Shown in pieces: positions 23,198 to 31,981 of a stretch of DNA of 43,854 nucleotides. The position numbers and the translations under genes are program-made. Numbering within the stretch: the first letter of the stretch is position 1; every line of letters begins with the position of its first letter. Source of the stretch: Nitrospira sp. (GTDB lineage Bacteria; Nitrospirota; Nitrospiria; Nitrospirales; Nitrospiraceae); assembly GCA_024331045.1 (NCBI GenBank), contig JANDJC010000023.1, forward strand, positions 1-43,854, read 5' to 3'. Below the pieces are notes generated by a model that was not told the origin of the DNA, made no database searches, and saw nothing but the letters and a program-made list of their open reading frames with translations.

Positions 23198-25840
23198 TCA
23201 TAGAGGCGAAGAGCTGGAATTAGGCTGGATGAGGCGCACTGTTCCTGAGCTGGCGTCGAGATGGACCAGATCGCCGTTTCGCAACAGGGTAACGGCATTC
23301 TTGACATTCGCGATGGCGGGAAGTCCATACTCTCGGGCGATGATGGCCCCGTGTGACAGCATGCCTCCCATCTCCGCGATGATTCCTGCGGCAACGCCGA
23401 AGAGTGGAGCCATGCCGGGGTCGATCACGGGTGTGACAAGTATTTCTCCGGCTTGCACCCATGTCCAATCGTGAGGTGAACGGAGCACGCGGACAGGCCC
23501 GCTGGCGGTGCCGGCGCTGATTGGAAGACCGGACAAGAGATCGACGTTGGTGTGGCAAGCGGACTCTGAAAGGCTGGCGAATGCCGTTTCCCAGTCTCGG
23601 ATCGTATCGGGCGGGTGTAGGGCCTCGTTGCGGGCTCGTTCGGCTCGTCTGGCGCGGATCACCGAGCGCCAGTCCTGTGTGTTCTCCTGACCGAGCCGAG
23701 ACACTTCTTGAAGCGTCAGGAAGAACACGTCGTCCTGCGCGTCGAATATTCCCTCTGAAACTAGCAGGTCACCAATGTGCAGAAGGAGTCGGCGGGTGGC
23801 CAAGGAGACATACATCAGATGGTGGCGGTTGGCTTCGCGGAGGGCAAAAAACTGGCGGAGGCGTCGATCCCACCATCGATAGATCCACCATCGGTGTAGT
23901 CTCCATCCCAGGCGCTGTTTGATGGTGTGAAGCGCCTCCGCTCTCGCGCGGGCTTGACGAGCCAGGATGTCGCCGGGAGCTTGCGCCGACGTGTGAAGGT
24001 GCGCCCGTAAGACGGCCAAGATCGCTTCCGGCTGGTCGGCAAAGCGGGGAGCCATCACGTCCGATTCGCCAACTGCACGATGGCCGTAGTCTTCCAGGTA
24101 GGCATCGAAGGCCCGCAGAAAGGTGGTGTCCTGCAAGACGTTGCGGAATTCTGCGGGGTTCCACGGATGGGTGGCGAAGAATGAAGCAGCCACTGGTTCA
24201 TGACGGGCGATGTGAGCAAGTTCGGCCAAGCGGAGAATCTGCTGGGCACTGATCACGGTGCCTTGGCCTTGGAGTGCGACATTGAACAGTGCTCTCCAAT
24301 CAGCTCCCAGCCAGCGGGGCAAAAGACGGTGCAACACCTGAAGACACTGTGCGACTCCACCGGCGATTCCGAAAGTCAACTCTCGCTGCTGGAACCAGGC
24401 ACGCAACTCCTCCAAGTGGGCAATTGTTTCACGAAGAGAAAGAGAGGCAATGAAGGAGGGGGAGTATCGGTTCGCCACCTTTTTCATCTCGACGAACCGT
24501 GCCGGCCCATGGACGACCACGTACCGTATTTCCAGCATCATCAGGAAGGCGGCTCGCAAGAACGACGGCCACGGCAGGGGGGTAACCGGAGGGGCAACGG
24601 TGATCGGTTCTCCACCCATGTGTTCTGCTAGGAGGGAGGGATCACTTCGCACCTGGGCTTGGAGCATGTGAAACAGTGTGACATTGAGGTAAGGGCGACC
24701 GTACAGAACGCGGGTCGAGGTCATGCCGGCTGGAATGTGGCAGCCCAGTTTCCGGTAGGGTGCAACGATATGGTCTTCCATGAACCGTTCCATAAGCGAG
24801 AGCCCGAAGGGACTGGGTACATCAGGCATTGTTTCTTTGAGGTTTGTGCGCGACCACTCGCAGTCGTCGTTGGTCATCTCCGCTGAGGGGCGAACCTCTG
24901 TGATTGGTCGGGCCTGAAGGATCCACAGGGTTTCTGAATCGATCGCCCATTCCACATCGACGGGAAATCCGAACGCACGCTCGACCCCCTTGACGGCACA
25001 CACCACTGCAAACAGGTCTTCATCCGAGAGCGACGGCCGGTGGCGATCCGATTCGGGAATCGGTTCCCAGCGAAGTCCTGTGTCGGTCACCGTTAAACGA
25101 TTCGATTTGTGGGCGATGCTGCGTCGCCGGATCCAGGAGGGCTTTTGCTCGCCCCACCTGTCCACCACAAAGTGATCTGGCGGGGCCAGTCCATCGACCA
25201 GGGGGGCTGCCAACCCAGGGACTGCATCGATGACAACCTGGAAGGACCGACCAGTGACCGGATGGACGGAATGGGCTACGCCAGCGGCGAGGGGATTGAG
25301 CATCGGCTGGAGAATCACGGCCATCAAGGGAACCGAGTGGAGGGAGCCTCGCTCACGCATGTAGTGCACAATCTGTTCATGCCAGATCGATGCCCAGAGG
25401 TCTTTGACGGTGATGCCGAGAGAGTCCATGGCGATGCCGAGATGAGTGCGGTAGAGGCCAGCGAAACTCTGTCGGCCGCTGTCTTCATTGGTGGCGGACG
25501 AACGGACGGCCCATCTGATATTGGTCGGGAAACCGAGCGCTGTGAGCGCGGTGGTCCATGCTACTTCCAGATCAGAAATGTCCAGATTCCGAATGAGAGA
25601 TTGCCAATGAGCCAATGTCCGGTTACGTTCCCCTGCTGGCGAGGTACAGACCAACTCCCACTCCTGATCCCCTTTCAATCCAGCCCGGAGTAGAGATTGG
25701 CGGTAAGCGGCGGTCGTGATGCAGATGCCAGGTGGAACAGGGAACCCGGCGGCCAGGAGGCGAGCCAGGCCCACCGCTTTCCCTCCGACCAACGTGGGAT
25801 CGGTACACGCCTGGAGGGGGAGCAACAGAGGGCTCGTCAT
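23198..25840 (-). CDS. Rifampicin-phosphotransferase-like PEP-utilising enzyme
   Basis: An 880-residue dikinase-family enzyme. The N-terminal ATP-grasp domain (about 1-320) shows VGGKAVGLARLLAAGFPVPPG at 18-38 and the segment WAVRSSATNEDS. A long central domain (about 330-770) follows. A C-terminal swivelling domain carries the catalytic histidine, H830, in GGMLSHGAIIAREYGLP. Phosphoenolpyruvate synthase has the order ATP-grasp, His domain, PEP-binding barrel. Here the His domain is last and no barrel follows, which is the order of rifampicin phosphotransferase (about 867 residues). The enzyme probably moves the ATP beta-phosphate through H830 to a small molecule. The substrate need not be rifampicin. 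It starts 15 bases after the glycerate kinase gene stops, so one operon. Confidence 0.78.
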   Translation of the reverse strand: MTSPLLLPLQACTDPTLVGGKAVGLARLLAAGFPVPPGICITTAAYRQSLLRAGLKGDQEWELVCTSPAGERNRTLAHWQSLIRNLDISDLEVAWTTALTALGFPTNIRWAVRSSATNEDSGRQSFAGLYRTHLGIAMDSLGITVKDLWASIWHEQIVHYMRERGSLHSVPLMAVILQPMLNPLAAGVAHSVHPVTGRSFQVVIDAVPGLAAPLVDGLAPPDHFVVDRWGEQKPSWIRRRSIAHKSNRLTVTDTGLRWEPIPESDRHRPSLSDEDLFAVVCAVKGVERAFGFPVDVEWAIDSETLWILQARPITEVRPSAEMTNDDCEWSRTNLKETMPDVPSPFGLSLMERFMEDHIVAPYRKLGCHIPAGMTSTRVLYGRPYLNVTLFHMLQAQVRSDPSLLAEHMGGEPITVAPPVTPLPWPSFLRAAFLMMLEIRYVVVHGPARFVEMKKVANRYSPSFIASLSLRETIAHLEELRAWFQQRELTFGIAGGVAQCLQVLHRLLPRWLGADWRALFNVALQGQGTVISAQQILRLAELAHIARHEPVAASFFATHPWNPAEFRNVLQDTTFLRAFDAYLEDYGHRAVGESDVMAPRFADQPEAILAVLRAHLHTSAQAPGDILARQARARAEALHTIKQRLGWRLHRWWIYRWWDRRLRQFFALREANRHHLMYVSLATRRLLLHIGDLLVSEGIFDAQDDVFFLTLQEVSRLGQENTQDWRSVIRARRAERARNEALHPPDTIRDWETAFASLSESACHTNVDLLSGLPISAGTASGPVRVLRSPHDWTWVQAGEILVTPVIDPGMAPLFGVAAGIIAEMGGMLSHGAIIAREYGLPAIANVKNAVTLLRNGDLVHLDASSGTVRLIQPNSSSSPL

Positions 25841-25855
25841 GGAGCGGGATCGTAC

Positions 25856-27196
25856 CTAGAGGAGCAGCAACAGGTAAAGGTCGTTGACATTGGTGCCGGT
25901 TGGTCCCGTGTGGATGTGGCAGCCAAGGGTGCGCAGAGCAGGGTAGGTGTTGTGTTGGTTCAAGGCTGAGAGCAGATCTACCCCGCGCGAATGGGCGAGG
26001 GCCATGGTCTCTCCTGTGACTACGGCGCCGGCGGCATCGGTCGGCCCATCAGTTCCATCGGATCCCATCGCGACTAACCAGGTGCGGGGCATCTCCCGAA
26101 GATGAAACGCAGCGGCGGTGGCGAATTCTTGCGCCCGTCCTCCTTTTCCTCCGCCGGTGACCGTGACGGTTGGCTCGCCGCCGGCGATCAAACAGGCGGG
26201 CCGTCGCAAGAGGCGCTCGTTGAAAAGCCGTATGGCCTCCCTCACGAATCGCCCAGCCTCTTTCCTCGCCTCGCCGGTGAGCGGCGAGGCGAGCTGTCGA
26301 GCATGAAGCCCCGCCAGCCGAGCAGCCTTGGCGACGGCCTCGAGCATCTGTCGGTTGTTGCCGATGATGACATGACGCACGCGCCGCAGTTGGCTCGCAC
26401 CGGGTTTGAGCGTCTCGGGGACCGCGCCCTTCACCCCTTGAAGGAGATACCGACGTACGGTGGGGGGCGTGGCTCGCCAAATTCGATATCGCCTCAGGAT
26501 GGCAATGGCGTCGGCAAAGGTGGTCTTGTCTGGTGCCGTCGGTCCAGACCCGATCGTGCTGATATCGTCACCCAGCACGTCCGAAAGGAGGAGGGTTATG
26601 ATGGTAGCCTTGGTACATCGCGCGAGGCCGCCGCCCTTTAACCGAGACAAATGTTTGCGAACGGCATTCATCTCGTCGATCGAGGCTCCGCTTCTCAGCA
26701 AAAGATCAGTCGTCCGTTGTTTGTCGGACAGCGTGAGACCAGGCACGGGGGCGGGCAACAGACTTGATGCGCCGCCCGAGAGTAACACGATGAGCAGGTC
26801 ACGAGCAGTGAGGTCCCCGACCAAGGTGATCATCCGTTTCGCGGCTAGTAACCCCTCGCGATTTGGTATGGGGTGAGCTGCTTCGACAACGGTAATGTGC
26901 TCAAGTGGAGCACTGTGTCCGGTTTTGACCACGACGAGTCCTCCTGCGATCCGTGATCCCACAATGGATTCCAGCGATTGGGCCATCCGTGCCGAGGCTT
27001 TCCCTGCTCCTACGACGACGAGACGGTCATAACAGGCGAGATCATAGAGGTGCCGTCCTATTCTCAACAACCGCCCGCGGCGGGATACGTGGCGAGGCAG
27101 GATTCGGCTCGGATCGGCTGCCTCGAGCCCAGCCTTGATCAATGAGCGGAGCAACGGTGCGGCGGGGGAAGGGGGGAGGTGAATCGAGAGCACCAT
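25856..27196 (-). CDS. Glycerate 2-kinase (GckA/MOFRL type)
   Basis: A 446-residue glycerate kinase of the DUF4147-MOFRL type, making 2-phosphoglycerate. Marks are VVGAGKASARMAQ (61-73), IVLLSGGASSLLPAP (about 137-151), LLSDVLGDDISTIGSGPTAPD (about 206-226), and in the C-terminal MOFRL domain GGEPTVTVTG and MGSDGTDGPTDAAGAV. Length is normal for the family. The last residues are an odd poly-Leu run (YLLLLL). It precedes the rifampicin-phosphotransferase-like gene in one unit. 2-phosphoglycerate would connect to GpmA (40.5 kb) and to glycolate or serine salvage. Confidence 0.88.
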   Translation of the reverse strand: MVLSIHLPPSPAAPLLRSLIKAGLEAADPSRILPRHVSRRGRLLRIGRHLYDLACYDRLVVVGAGKASARMAQSLESIVGSRIAGGLVVVKTGHSAPLEHITVVEAAHPIPNREGLLAAKRMITLVGDLTARDLLIVLLSGGASSLLPAPVPGLTLSDKQRTTDLLLRSGASIDEMNAVRKHLSRLKGGGLARCTKATIITLLLSDVLGDDISTIGSGPTAPDKTTFADAIAILRRYRIWRATPPTVRRYLLQGVKGAVPETLKPGASQLRRVRHVIIGNNRQMLEAVAKAARLAGLHARQLASPLTGEARKEAGRFVREAIRLFNERLLRRPACLIAGGEPTVTVTGGGKGGRAQEFATAAAFHLREMPRTWLVAMGSDGTDGPTDAAGAVVTGETMALAHSRGVDLLSALNQHNTYPALRTLGCHIHTGPTGTNVNDLYLLLLL

Positions 27197-27213
27197 TGAG
27201 GTAAAGGAAGGGA

Positions 27214-28230
27214 CTAGGGAAGCTTGTCTTGCCGAAAGCAGCGGTTGGGGCAGCTCTGTCGAGGGACTCGAATCTGGTAGGTGCCGCGAGGTAACGTGTC
27301 TTTTTTGAATTCGGGATTCAGCAGTTTGAGTTCCAGAAGATAGGTACCGAATTCTTCGGCGATCGACGTGAGGGGCCGCTGTGCCTCTTTGATGCTCACA
27401 GTGACGGTTTCGGTCTCCAGCGGAAGATAGAGATCCTTTTTAGATAGCCCCAAATACTTTTCGGGTTGAGAATAGATCTCCTTCGCTGCGATGATCCGCG
27501 GGACATACCGCATCGTTTCACGGGGTACGTGGAGTTTCCAGTAATCGGTGACCCGCTGTTCTTTGAGGAGTTTGCGGATACGTTCTTCACCGGCGTTATA
27601 AGAGGCCATGGCGAGGAACCAGTCGTTTTGATAAAGGTCCTTCAAATAGGAGAGGTATTTGACCGCCGCTTCCGTCGAGAGCTCGAGGTTGCGACGCTCG
27701 TCAAGGACCGCGTCGCTTTTTAGACTATAGCGGCGGCCAGTGGAGGGGATAAACTGCCATGGCCCTGACGCTTTGGCCTTGGAATAGGCAACCGCGATAC
27801 ATTTACTCTCTACCAGCAACATGTACTTCAAGTCGTCCGGGAGACCGGCGTCGGCCAACTGTTTCTCAACTGGAGGAAAGCAGCGTCCCGTTCGTTTCGC
27901 GAGGATGATGCTTTCCCCTTCATTGGCCAGGAATTGATAGAATTCGTATTCAATCCGTTCTCGAACCTGCCAATTGTCAAGCGGCACCGGCATTCCAGCG
28001 AACGTTATCTTCTCGGGCAACTTAAACGAGCTGAGAAAGTAGCGCTGATGTTCTCGGCGGATTTCCGGCAGAATGACCAGGCGGTCCTCCGGCTCGGTCA
28101 TCTCGTCTGATGGCTCGGAAGAAAAAAGACCTCGGTCATTGTCCAATGGTTCTGCTGGTGAGACCGCCCAGCCGTCACTCACAAAAGAGAACCAGACAAC
28201 TGTTGCCGTGAGCAAAGTTATGAAGATCAT
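27214..28230 (-). CDS. MltD-like lytic transglycosylase
   Basis: A 338-residue exported murein hydrolase. Start ATG 28230 (MIFITLLTATVVWF) gives a signal peptide and is preceded by AGAGGGGGGA. The longer frame from 28284 would put 18 hydrophilic residues before the signal, so it is rejected. The SLT domain covers about residues 120-250. The catalytic glutamate lies in LLVESKC (near 138), with AKASGPWQFIPSTGRRY and MASYNAGEERI as hallmark segments. The tail is only LysM-like: one YLLELKLLNPEFKK stretch, not the multiple LysM domains of MltD. It is divergent from the uracil-DNA glycosylase gene over a 131-base region. Confidence 0.86.
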   Translation of the reverse strand: MIFITLLTATVVWFSFVSDGWAVSPAEPLDNDRGLFSSEPSDEMTEPEDRLVILPEIRREHQRYFLSSFKLPEKITFAGMPVPLDNWQVRERIEYEFYQFLANEGESIILAKRTGRCFPPVEKQLADAGLPDDLKYMLLVESKCIAVAYSKAKASGPWQFIPSTGRRYSLKSDAVLDERRNLELSTEAAVKYLSYLKDLYQNDWFLAMASYNAGEERIRKLLKEQRVTDYWKLHVPRETMRYVPRIIAAKEIYSQPEKYLGLSKKDLYLPLETETVTVSIKEAQRPLTSIAEEFGTYLLELKLLNPEFKKDTLPRGTYQIRVPRQSCPNRCFRQDKLP

Positions 28231-28361
28231 TCCCCCCTCTTCGCCCGGTGAATTCGTCTCCGTGGTGGGATAAAGAAGCTCCACCGCCCGATGCTAGCAA
28301 GGTGAAAAGCCGTCGGCAAGCAGAATGCATTTCTCGTTGGTGTTACACTGAGGCGACGGTC

Positions 28362-29096
28362 ATGAAGACGTTGGCGCTGTTGAATCGAACCATCATCGAG
28401 TGCTCCGCCTGTCCACGATTGGTGGCGTATCGGCGGAGTGTGGCTGAAGCCAAACGGCGGCAATTCATGAGGTGGGACTATTGGGGGCGACCGGTGCCGG
28501 GGTTTGGCGATGATCAAGCACGGCTCTACGTCTTGGGGCTTGCTCCAGCCGCCCATGGGGGAAATCGGACCGGGCGAATCTTTACCGGAGATCGAAGCGG
28601 AGATTGGCTGTATGAGGCGTTGTATCGCCATGGGTTTGCCAACCAACCGTCGTCGACTCATCGGGGTGACGGTCTCGTGCTGTCGGATTGTTATATCGGC
28701 GCGACAGTACGGTGTGCGCCACCGGCCAATAAACCGGCGCCCGCTGAAATCGAGCAGTGCCGCCAATTTTTGCGCGAGGAAATTCGGCTTTTGCGGAACG
28801 TTCGGGTCGTAGTGGCGCTCGGGAAACTCGCGTTTGACCAATATTTGAAGACCTGCCGGTTAGAGGGAAAGGACATTCCCTCACCCCTTCCACCGTTTCG
28901 GCATGGGGTGGCCCACCGGTTACCCTGGGGGGTGCTGCTGTTGGGGTCCTATCACCCCAGCCAACAGAATACCTTTACCGGCAAACTGACCCGCCCGATG
29001 TTTCATGCGATCTTCCGCAGGGCGAGGCATGAACTCGCGCGCGATTCCTCAGTGGTTCCCTCTTCTGAGGACAAGCGACCAGAGGACTCCCCATAA
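28362..29096 (+). CDS. Family 5 uracil-DNA glycosylase (UDGb)
   Basis: A 244-residue iron-sulfur DNA-repair glycosylase that removes uracil, and in this family hypoxanthine and other deaminated bases. Family marks are CxxC at C14 and C17 (SACPRL), VPGFGD (45-50), GLAPAAHGGNRTGR (59-72), and C118 and C133 as the remaining cluster ligands. The C-terminal motif is LLLGSYHPSQQNTF. The GLAPAAHG motif lacks the aspartate used by other UDG families, as is normal for UDGb. Start ATG 28362 follows the shared divergent promoter region. Its stop is 2 bases from the stop of the convergent aldolase gene. Confidence 0.9.
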   Translation: MKTLALLNRTIIECSACPRLVAYRRSVAEAKRRQFMRWDYWGRPVPGFGDDQARLYVLGLAPAAHGGNRTGRIFTGDRSGDWLYEALYRHGFANQPSSTHRGDGLVLSDCYIGATVRCAPPANKPAPAEIEQCRQFLREEIRLLRNVRVVVALGKLAFDQYLKTCRLEGKDIPSPLPPFRHGVAHRLPWGVLLLGSYHPSQQNTFTGKLTRPMFHAIFRRARHELARDSSVVPSSEDKRPEDSP

Positions 29097-29098
29097 TG

Positions 29099-29746
29099 TT
29101 ATTGTTGCCCTTTCGCCTTCCAATCGTCGAGGAACTTCTTGAGTCCGACATCGGTCAGGGGGTGTTTGAACAGGGCCTGGAACACGCTATAAGGCATGGT
29201 GCAGATGTGGCCTCCCGCCAAGGCCGATTCGACCACATGCTGAGGGTGGCGAACGCTCGCCACCAGGACGAGAGTCTTGTAGTCATAGTTTTTGTAGATG
29301 GTCACGATCTGGCGGATCAGTTCCATGCCGTTGGAGCTCACATCATCCAAACGTCCCACGAAGGGCGACACACACCAGGCTCCGGCCTTGGCCGCTAACA
29401 GAGCTTGGGTGGGAGAAAAACAGAGCGTCACGTTGACGCGGATCCCTTCTGAGGACAATTGCTTGGTGGCCTTGATACCGTCGGGCGTGAGGGGGCATTT
29501 GACGACGATGTTGGGATGAATCTTGGCCAGCTCCTTGCCTTCCTTCACCATGGCGTCCGTTTCCACACTGACCACTTCGGCACTGATAGGGCCGTTCACG
29601 ATGGCACAGATCTCTTGGAGCATGTCCCTGAAACTGCGTCCTTCTTTCACGACCAGTGAGGGGTTTGTGGTGACGCCGTCCAGGACGCCCAAGCTGTTTG
29701 CTTCATGGATTTCCTTCACGTTGGCAGTGTCGAGGAAAAACAACAT
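29099..29746 (-). CDS. fsa: Fructose-6-phosphate aldolase/transaldolase (TalC type)
   Basis: A 215-residue small transaldolase. Family marks are [11 protein letters not shown] (3-13), GVTTNPSLV (24-32), the Schiff-base lysine K83 in [23 protein letters not shown] (about 104-117) and SPFVGRLDD (126-134). Proteins of this length are either transaldolases (pentose phosphate pathway) or fructose-6-phosphate aldolases, and sequence motifs alone do not separate them. Probably a single-gene transcript with its promoter in the 202-base region shared with the lipoprotein gene at 29949. Confidence 0.85.
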   Translation of the reverse strand: MLFFLDTANVKEIHEANSLGVLDGVTTNPSLVVKEGRSFRDMLQEICAIVNGPISAEVVSVETDAMVKEGKELAKIHPNIVVKCPLTPDGIKATKQLSSEGIRVNVTLCFSPTQALLAAKAGAWCVSPFVGRLDDVSSNGMELIRQIVTIYKNYDYKTLVLVASVRHPQHVVESALAGGHICTMPYSVFQALFKHPLTDVGLKKFLDDWKAKGQQ

Positions 29747-29863
29747 GGCCGACTCCTTTCATGTAGAAGGTCTCGTTGGAAGCAACGGCTGTCTTGTTGA
29801 GCCATTGTACGGGGATCACGGCTACGGCGCAACGGAATGGCAAGATGGAGGAGCGGACGATGT

Positions 29864-29892
29864 TTGACAGCTCCTGATGCGACGGCTAAGAT
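29864..29892 (+). promoter_or_regulatory. Strong sigma-70-type promoter of the small lipoprotein gene
   Basis: A perfect -35 TTGACA (29864-29869), a 17-base spacer and -10 TAAGAT (29887-29892). The leader to the ATG at 29949 would be about 50 bases. This is the best promoter match in the window. Confidence 0.6.
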
Positions 29893-29948
29893 TTCGCTCA
29901 TCACTTGCAAATGAGAACAAGACAGTTTTCGGTAAACAGGGGGACCTG

Positions 29949-30260
29949 ATGCGTGGGATGGTCGCAGCGTTTATCTGTTGCCTGCTCCTGGTTGCCTGTG
30001 GCGGGGGTAATCCTTACTTGGATGCCTCGCTCAAACCGGCAGAGCTTCAAGGGAAAGACAAGGCTTGGTTTCAGAAACATTGGGGTGCACCAGACGGAAA
30101 AGCGGCGCGCTTCTTCGGTGGCGAGACATGGACATACTACCGAATCGCCGGCGGCAAGTCTGGTCCTCCCCTCTTCAATTTCTCCCCCAACGAATGTCAG
30201 ATTACGCTCAAGTTTGACAAGGAGGACAAACTCACCGATTACAGCTACTCGGGTTGTTAG
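29949..30260 (+). CDS. Small lipoprotein of unknown function
   Basis: A 103-residue lipoprotein: signal MRGMVAAFICCLLL with lipobox LVAC, so the cysteine near residue 17 is lipidated. The mature part contains HWGAPDGKAARFFGGETWTYYRI and CQITLKFDKEDKLTDYSYSGC, reminiscent of the SmpA/OmlA outer-membrane-assembly lipoprotein pattern (GxPxxxxxxxGxxxWxY...LxFxxxxLxxY). That resemblance is suggestive only. ATG 29949 is chosen over the in-frame ATG at 29877 because GGGGGA lies just before it and the earlier region holds the promoter. Its stop overlaps the convergent gene's stop: TTAG serves both strands. Confidence 0.7.
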   Translation: MRGMVAAFICCLLLVACGGGNPYLDASLKPAELQGKDKAWFQKHWGAPDGKAARFFGGETWTYYRIAGGKSGPPLFNFSPNECQITLKFDKEDKLTDYSYSGC

Positions 30261-30520
30261 GTAGGGCGAGTCGATTGACGTTTTTCAAAAGCGGTCATGC
30301 AGGCGCTGCTGCAAAAGTAGTGGAGTTGTCCTCCAATCTCCTTGGTCAGAGCCGTTCGGCGGGGCACGAAGGTTTGACAAACGTGATCCAGCACCATCTG
30401 GTCGTGATCGATCGAGGCACCCCGATCGTCGATGTGGGGTTGCCTGATCCCTCGAAGGATCTGCCGCAGTAAGAAATAGAGAACAATGAGAAGAGCGGTG
30501 ACGAGAAGAAGCCTATACAT
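30257..30520 (-). CDS. Membrane-anchored TRASH/YHS-like small protein
   Basis: An 87-residue protein with an N-terminal membrane helix (MYRLLLVTALLIVLYFLLR). Its C-terminal cysteine motif runs C48 (HVCQTFVP), then YFCSSACMTAFE, that is Cys-x19-22-Cys-x3-Cys as in TRASH/YHS metal-binding domains and the PP0621-like family. Such domains bind or sense divalent or soft metals. The ATG sits on the edge of a perfect 10-bp inverted repeat and has no Shine-Dalgarno sequence before it, so translation or transcription is probably controlled there. It converges with the lipoprotein gene by a 3-base stop overlap. Confidence 0.72.
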   Translation of the reverse strand: MYRLLLVTALLIVLYFLLRQILRGIRQPHIDDRGASIDHDQMVLDHVCQTFVPRRTALTKEIGGQLHYFCSSACMTAFEKRQSTRPT

Positions 30521-30547
30521 TGTGGCATTCTGATCTTATGCCACAAT
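30519..30547. promoter_or_regulatory. Perfect 10-bp inverted repeat at a start codon
   Basis: ATTGTGGCAT (30519-30528), a 9-base loop, ATGCCACAAT (30538-30547). The left arm covers two bases of the TRASH-like gene's start codon. It could be an operator for a dimeric repressor, or an mRNA hairpin that hides the start. Confidence 0.75.
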
Positions 30548-30631
30548 CCTATGTGATGGAGAAAAGGTTGTCAATGACGGGGGAACAACCTCATGCCGTG
30601 GTGCCTCTTTTTAAAACCCGCAGAGGGTGAT

Positions 30632-30651
30632 GCCAGGATAAGCCAGGATAA
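30632..30651 (+). repeat. Perfect 10-bp tandem duplication
   Basis: GCCAGGATAA is repeated head to tail (30632-30641, 30642-30651), in the region before the zinc-ribbon gene at 30722. Confidence 0.85.
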
Positions 30652-30721
30652 GAAGGACTGGACCATTTGTGCTAGGCAGGGATGAGCATTTTTGGTTGCC
30701 CACCCAGTACTTCTGGAGGAT

Positions 30722-30910
30722 ATGTTTCGACAAAAGAACATGGTAGATTGTCCCCCCATGAAGACATGTGATAAGTGCCACGGCACAATGTTACCGGAGC
30801 GGGCGGTCGATTTGGACGCTGGATTGGCGATCACGGTGTTTGCCTGTTTGAATTGTGGTCGCCGGAAAGCGGCAGATCAAGAACCGCGTCCCATTACGGC
30901 TCGACATTAA
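30722..30910 (+). CDS. Small zinc-ribbon protein
   Basis: About 62 residues with two CxxC pairs: CDKC (C16, C19) and CLNC (C42, C45), plus a central LDAGLAITVFAC strand. This is a four-cysteine zinc ribbon of unknown role. The start is unsure. ATG 30722 is preceded by GGAGGA but with only about 1 base of spacing; ATG 30740 and ATG 30758 are alternatives that keep all four cysteines. Two hairpins follow the stop. Confidence 0.6.
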   Translation: MFRQKNMVDCPPMKTCDKCHGTMLPERAVDLDAGLAITVFACLNCGRRKAADQEPRPITARH

Positions 30911-30934
30911 TCGGTTTGCTTGACGCCCTTCAGA

Positions 30935-30980
30935 CCCTCCGCTGGTGAAATCGCGGAAGGAAGCCTGGATGAGGCTTTCT
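30935..30980 (+). terminator. Possible double-hairpin terminator after the zinc-ribbon gene
   Basis: CCCTCCGC (30935-30942) pairs with GCGGAAGG (30953-30960) with one mismatch. Directly after it, AAGCCT (30961-30966) pairs with AGGCTT (30972-30977), followed by TCT. The T-run is short, so confidence is low. Confidence 0.3.
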
Positions 30981-31177
30981 AGGTGAAAAAACTGCTGTGA
31001 GAGGGGAAAAGGGAGAACAGCAACTGAAGTGGAGCCGGGGGAAGGGCTGTGTGCCGCTTCGACGAAGAAGCCGAGAAGATGATTCATGCTCTAGAGAAAG
31101 GCGGCCACTGAAGGGGTTAAAGACTCGCCCCGGCAGTGAGCAGACTACCTCTTCTTGTCCTTTTCCCCCTGCACCGG

Positions 31178-31981
31178 TTATCGGAGGCCGAGCACATCTC
31201 CCATATCATAGAGGCCGGGCGGCTGTTTGATGACCCACGTTGCCGCGCGCAACGCGCCACGGGCAAAGGTGTCCCGGCTGCTCGCGCGATGGGTGACCTC
31301 AATACGTTCCCCGATGCCTCCAAAGAGCACGGTATGGTCTCCAACGATATCGCCCGCACGAATGGTCTGGATGCCGATTTCATCTTTTGATCGCTCTCCG
31401 ATCATGCCTTTTCGGGCATAGACTCCCACTCGATCAAGGTCCCGATTCACCGCTTTTGCCAGGACTTCGGCTATCCTGAGAGCTGTCCCGCTGGGTGCGT
31501 CCTTCTTGAGACGATGATGCGCTTCAATCACTTCGATGTCATACTCGTCACCGAGGATCCGGGCCATGTCAGTGATGACCTTGCAAAGTAGATTGATACC
31601 GACGCTCATGTTGGGAGACCACACGCAGGGAATCAGACTGGCCAGGGAGACGAGCTCGTCCCGTTGCGAGGAAGAAAACCCCGTTGTGCCAATGACCATG
31701 GCGCGCCCATGCTGAGTGACGATACGAAGGTGCGCCAGCGTCGCTTCAGGGGCCGAAAAATCAATGATGACCTCGCCCCGCTCCATCAGCGATGAAAGAT
31801 CGTCGGTAATGGGCACGCCGGCATAGCCGGCTCCGGCAATTTCTCCCGCGTCTTTCCCGATGGCTGGATGGCCTTGAGCCTCTAGGGCGCCAGCAAGTGT
31901 CACGTTCGCTGACTCCTTGATCAGCGACACCAATCGGCAGCCCATTCGTCCTGCCGCACCAACTACGACGACTGCGATCAT
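31178..31981 (-). CDS. dapB: 4-hydroxy-tetrahydrodipicolinate reductase
   Basis: A 267-residue reductase of the diaminopimelate/lysine pathway, NAD(P)H-dependent. Visible marks are the Rossmann motif VVVGAAGRMGCRLV (5-18), DFSAPEATLAHL (about 74-85), GTTGFSS (about 98-104), SPNMSVGINLL (about 121-131) and the substrate motif EAHHRLKKDAPSGTA (about 150-164). Full length. It is the last gene of the arg-lys cluster, 107 bases after the dapA start, so it may have its own promoter there. It works on the product of DapA and feeds DapL. Confidence 0.94.
   Translation of the reverse strand: MIAVVVVGAAGRMGCRLVSLIKESANVTLAGALEAQGHPAIGKDAGEIAGAGYAGVPITDDLSSLMERGEVIIDFSAPEATLAHLRIVTQHGRAMVIGTTGFSSSQRDELVSLASLIPCVWSPNMSVGINLLCKVITDMARILGDEYDIEVIEAHHRLKKDAPSGTALRIAEVLAKAVNRDLDRVGVYARKGMIGERSKDEIGIQTIRAGDIVGDHTVLFGGIGERIEVTHRASSRDTFARGALRAATWVIKQPPGLYDMGDVLGLR

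Noticed and set aside
23198..25840. Phosphoenolpyruvate synthase (PpsA)
   Set aside because: The His domain is at the C-terminus with no PEP-binding barrel after it; domain order is that of rifampicin phosphotransferase.
30911..31177. Possible riboswitch or structured RNA
   Set aside because: Purine-rich runs such as AAAAGGGAGAACAGCAACTG recall cobalamin riboswitches at first sight, but the order of conserved boxes is wrong and no cobalamin gene follows.
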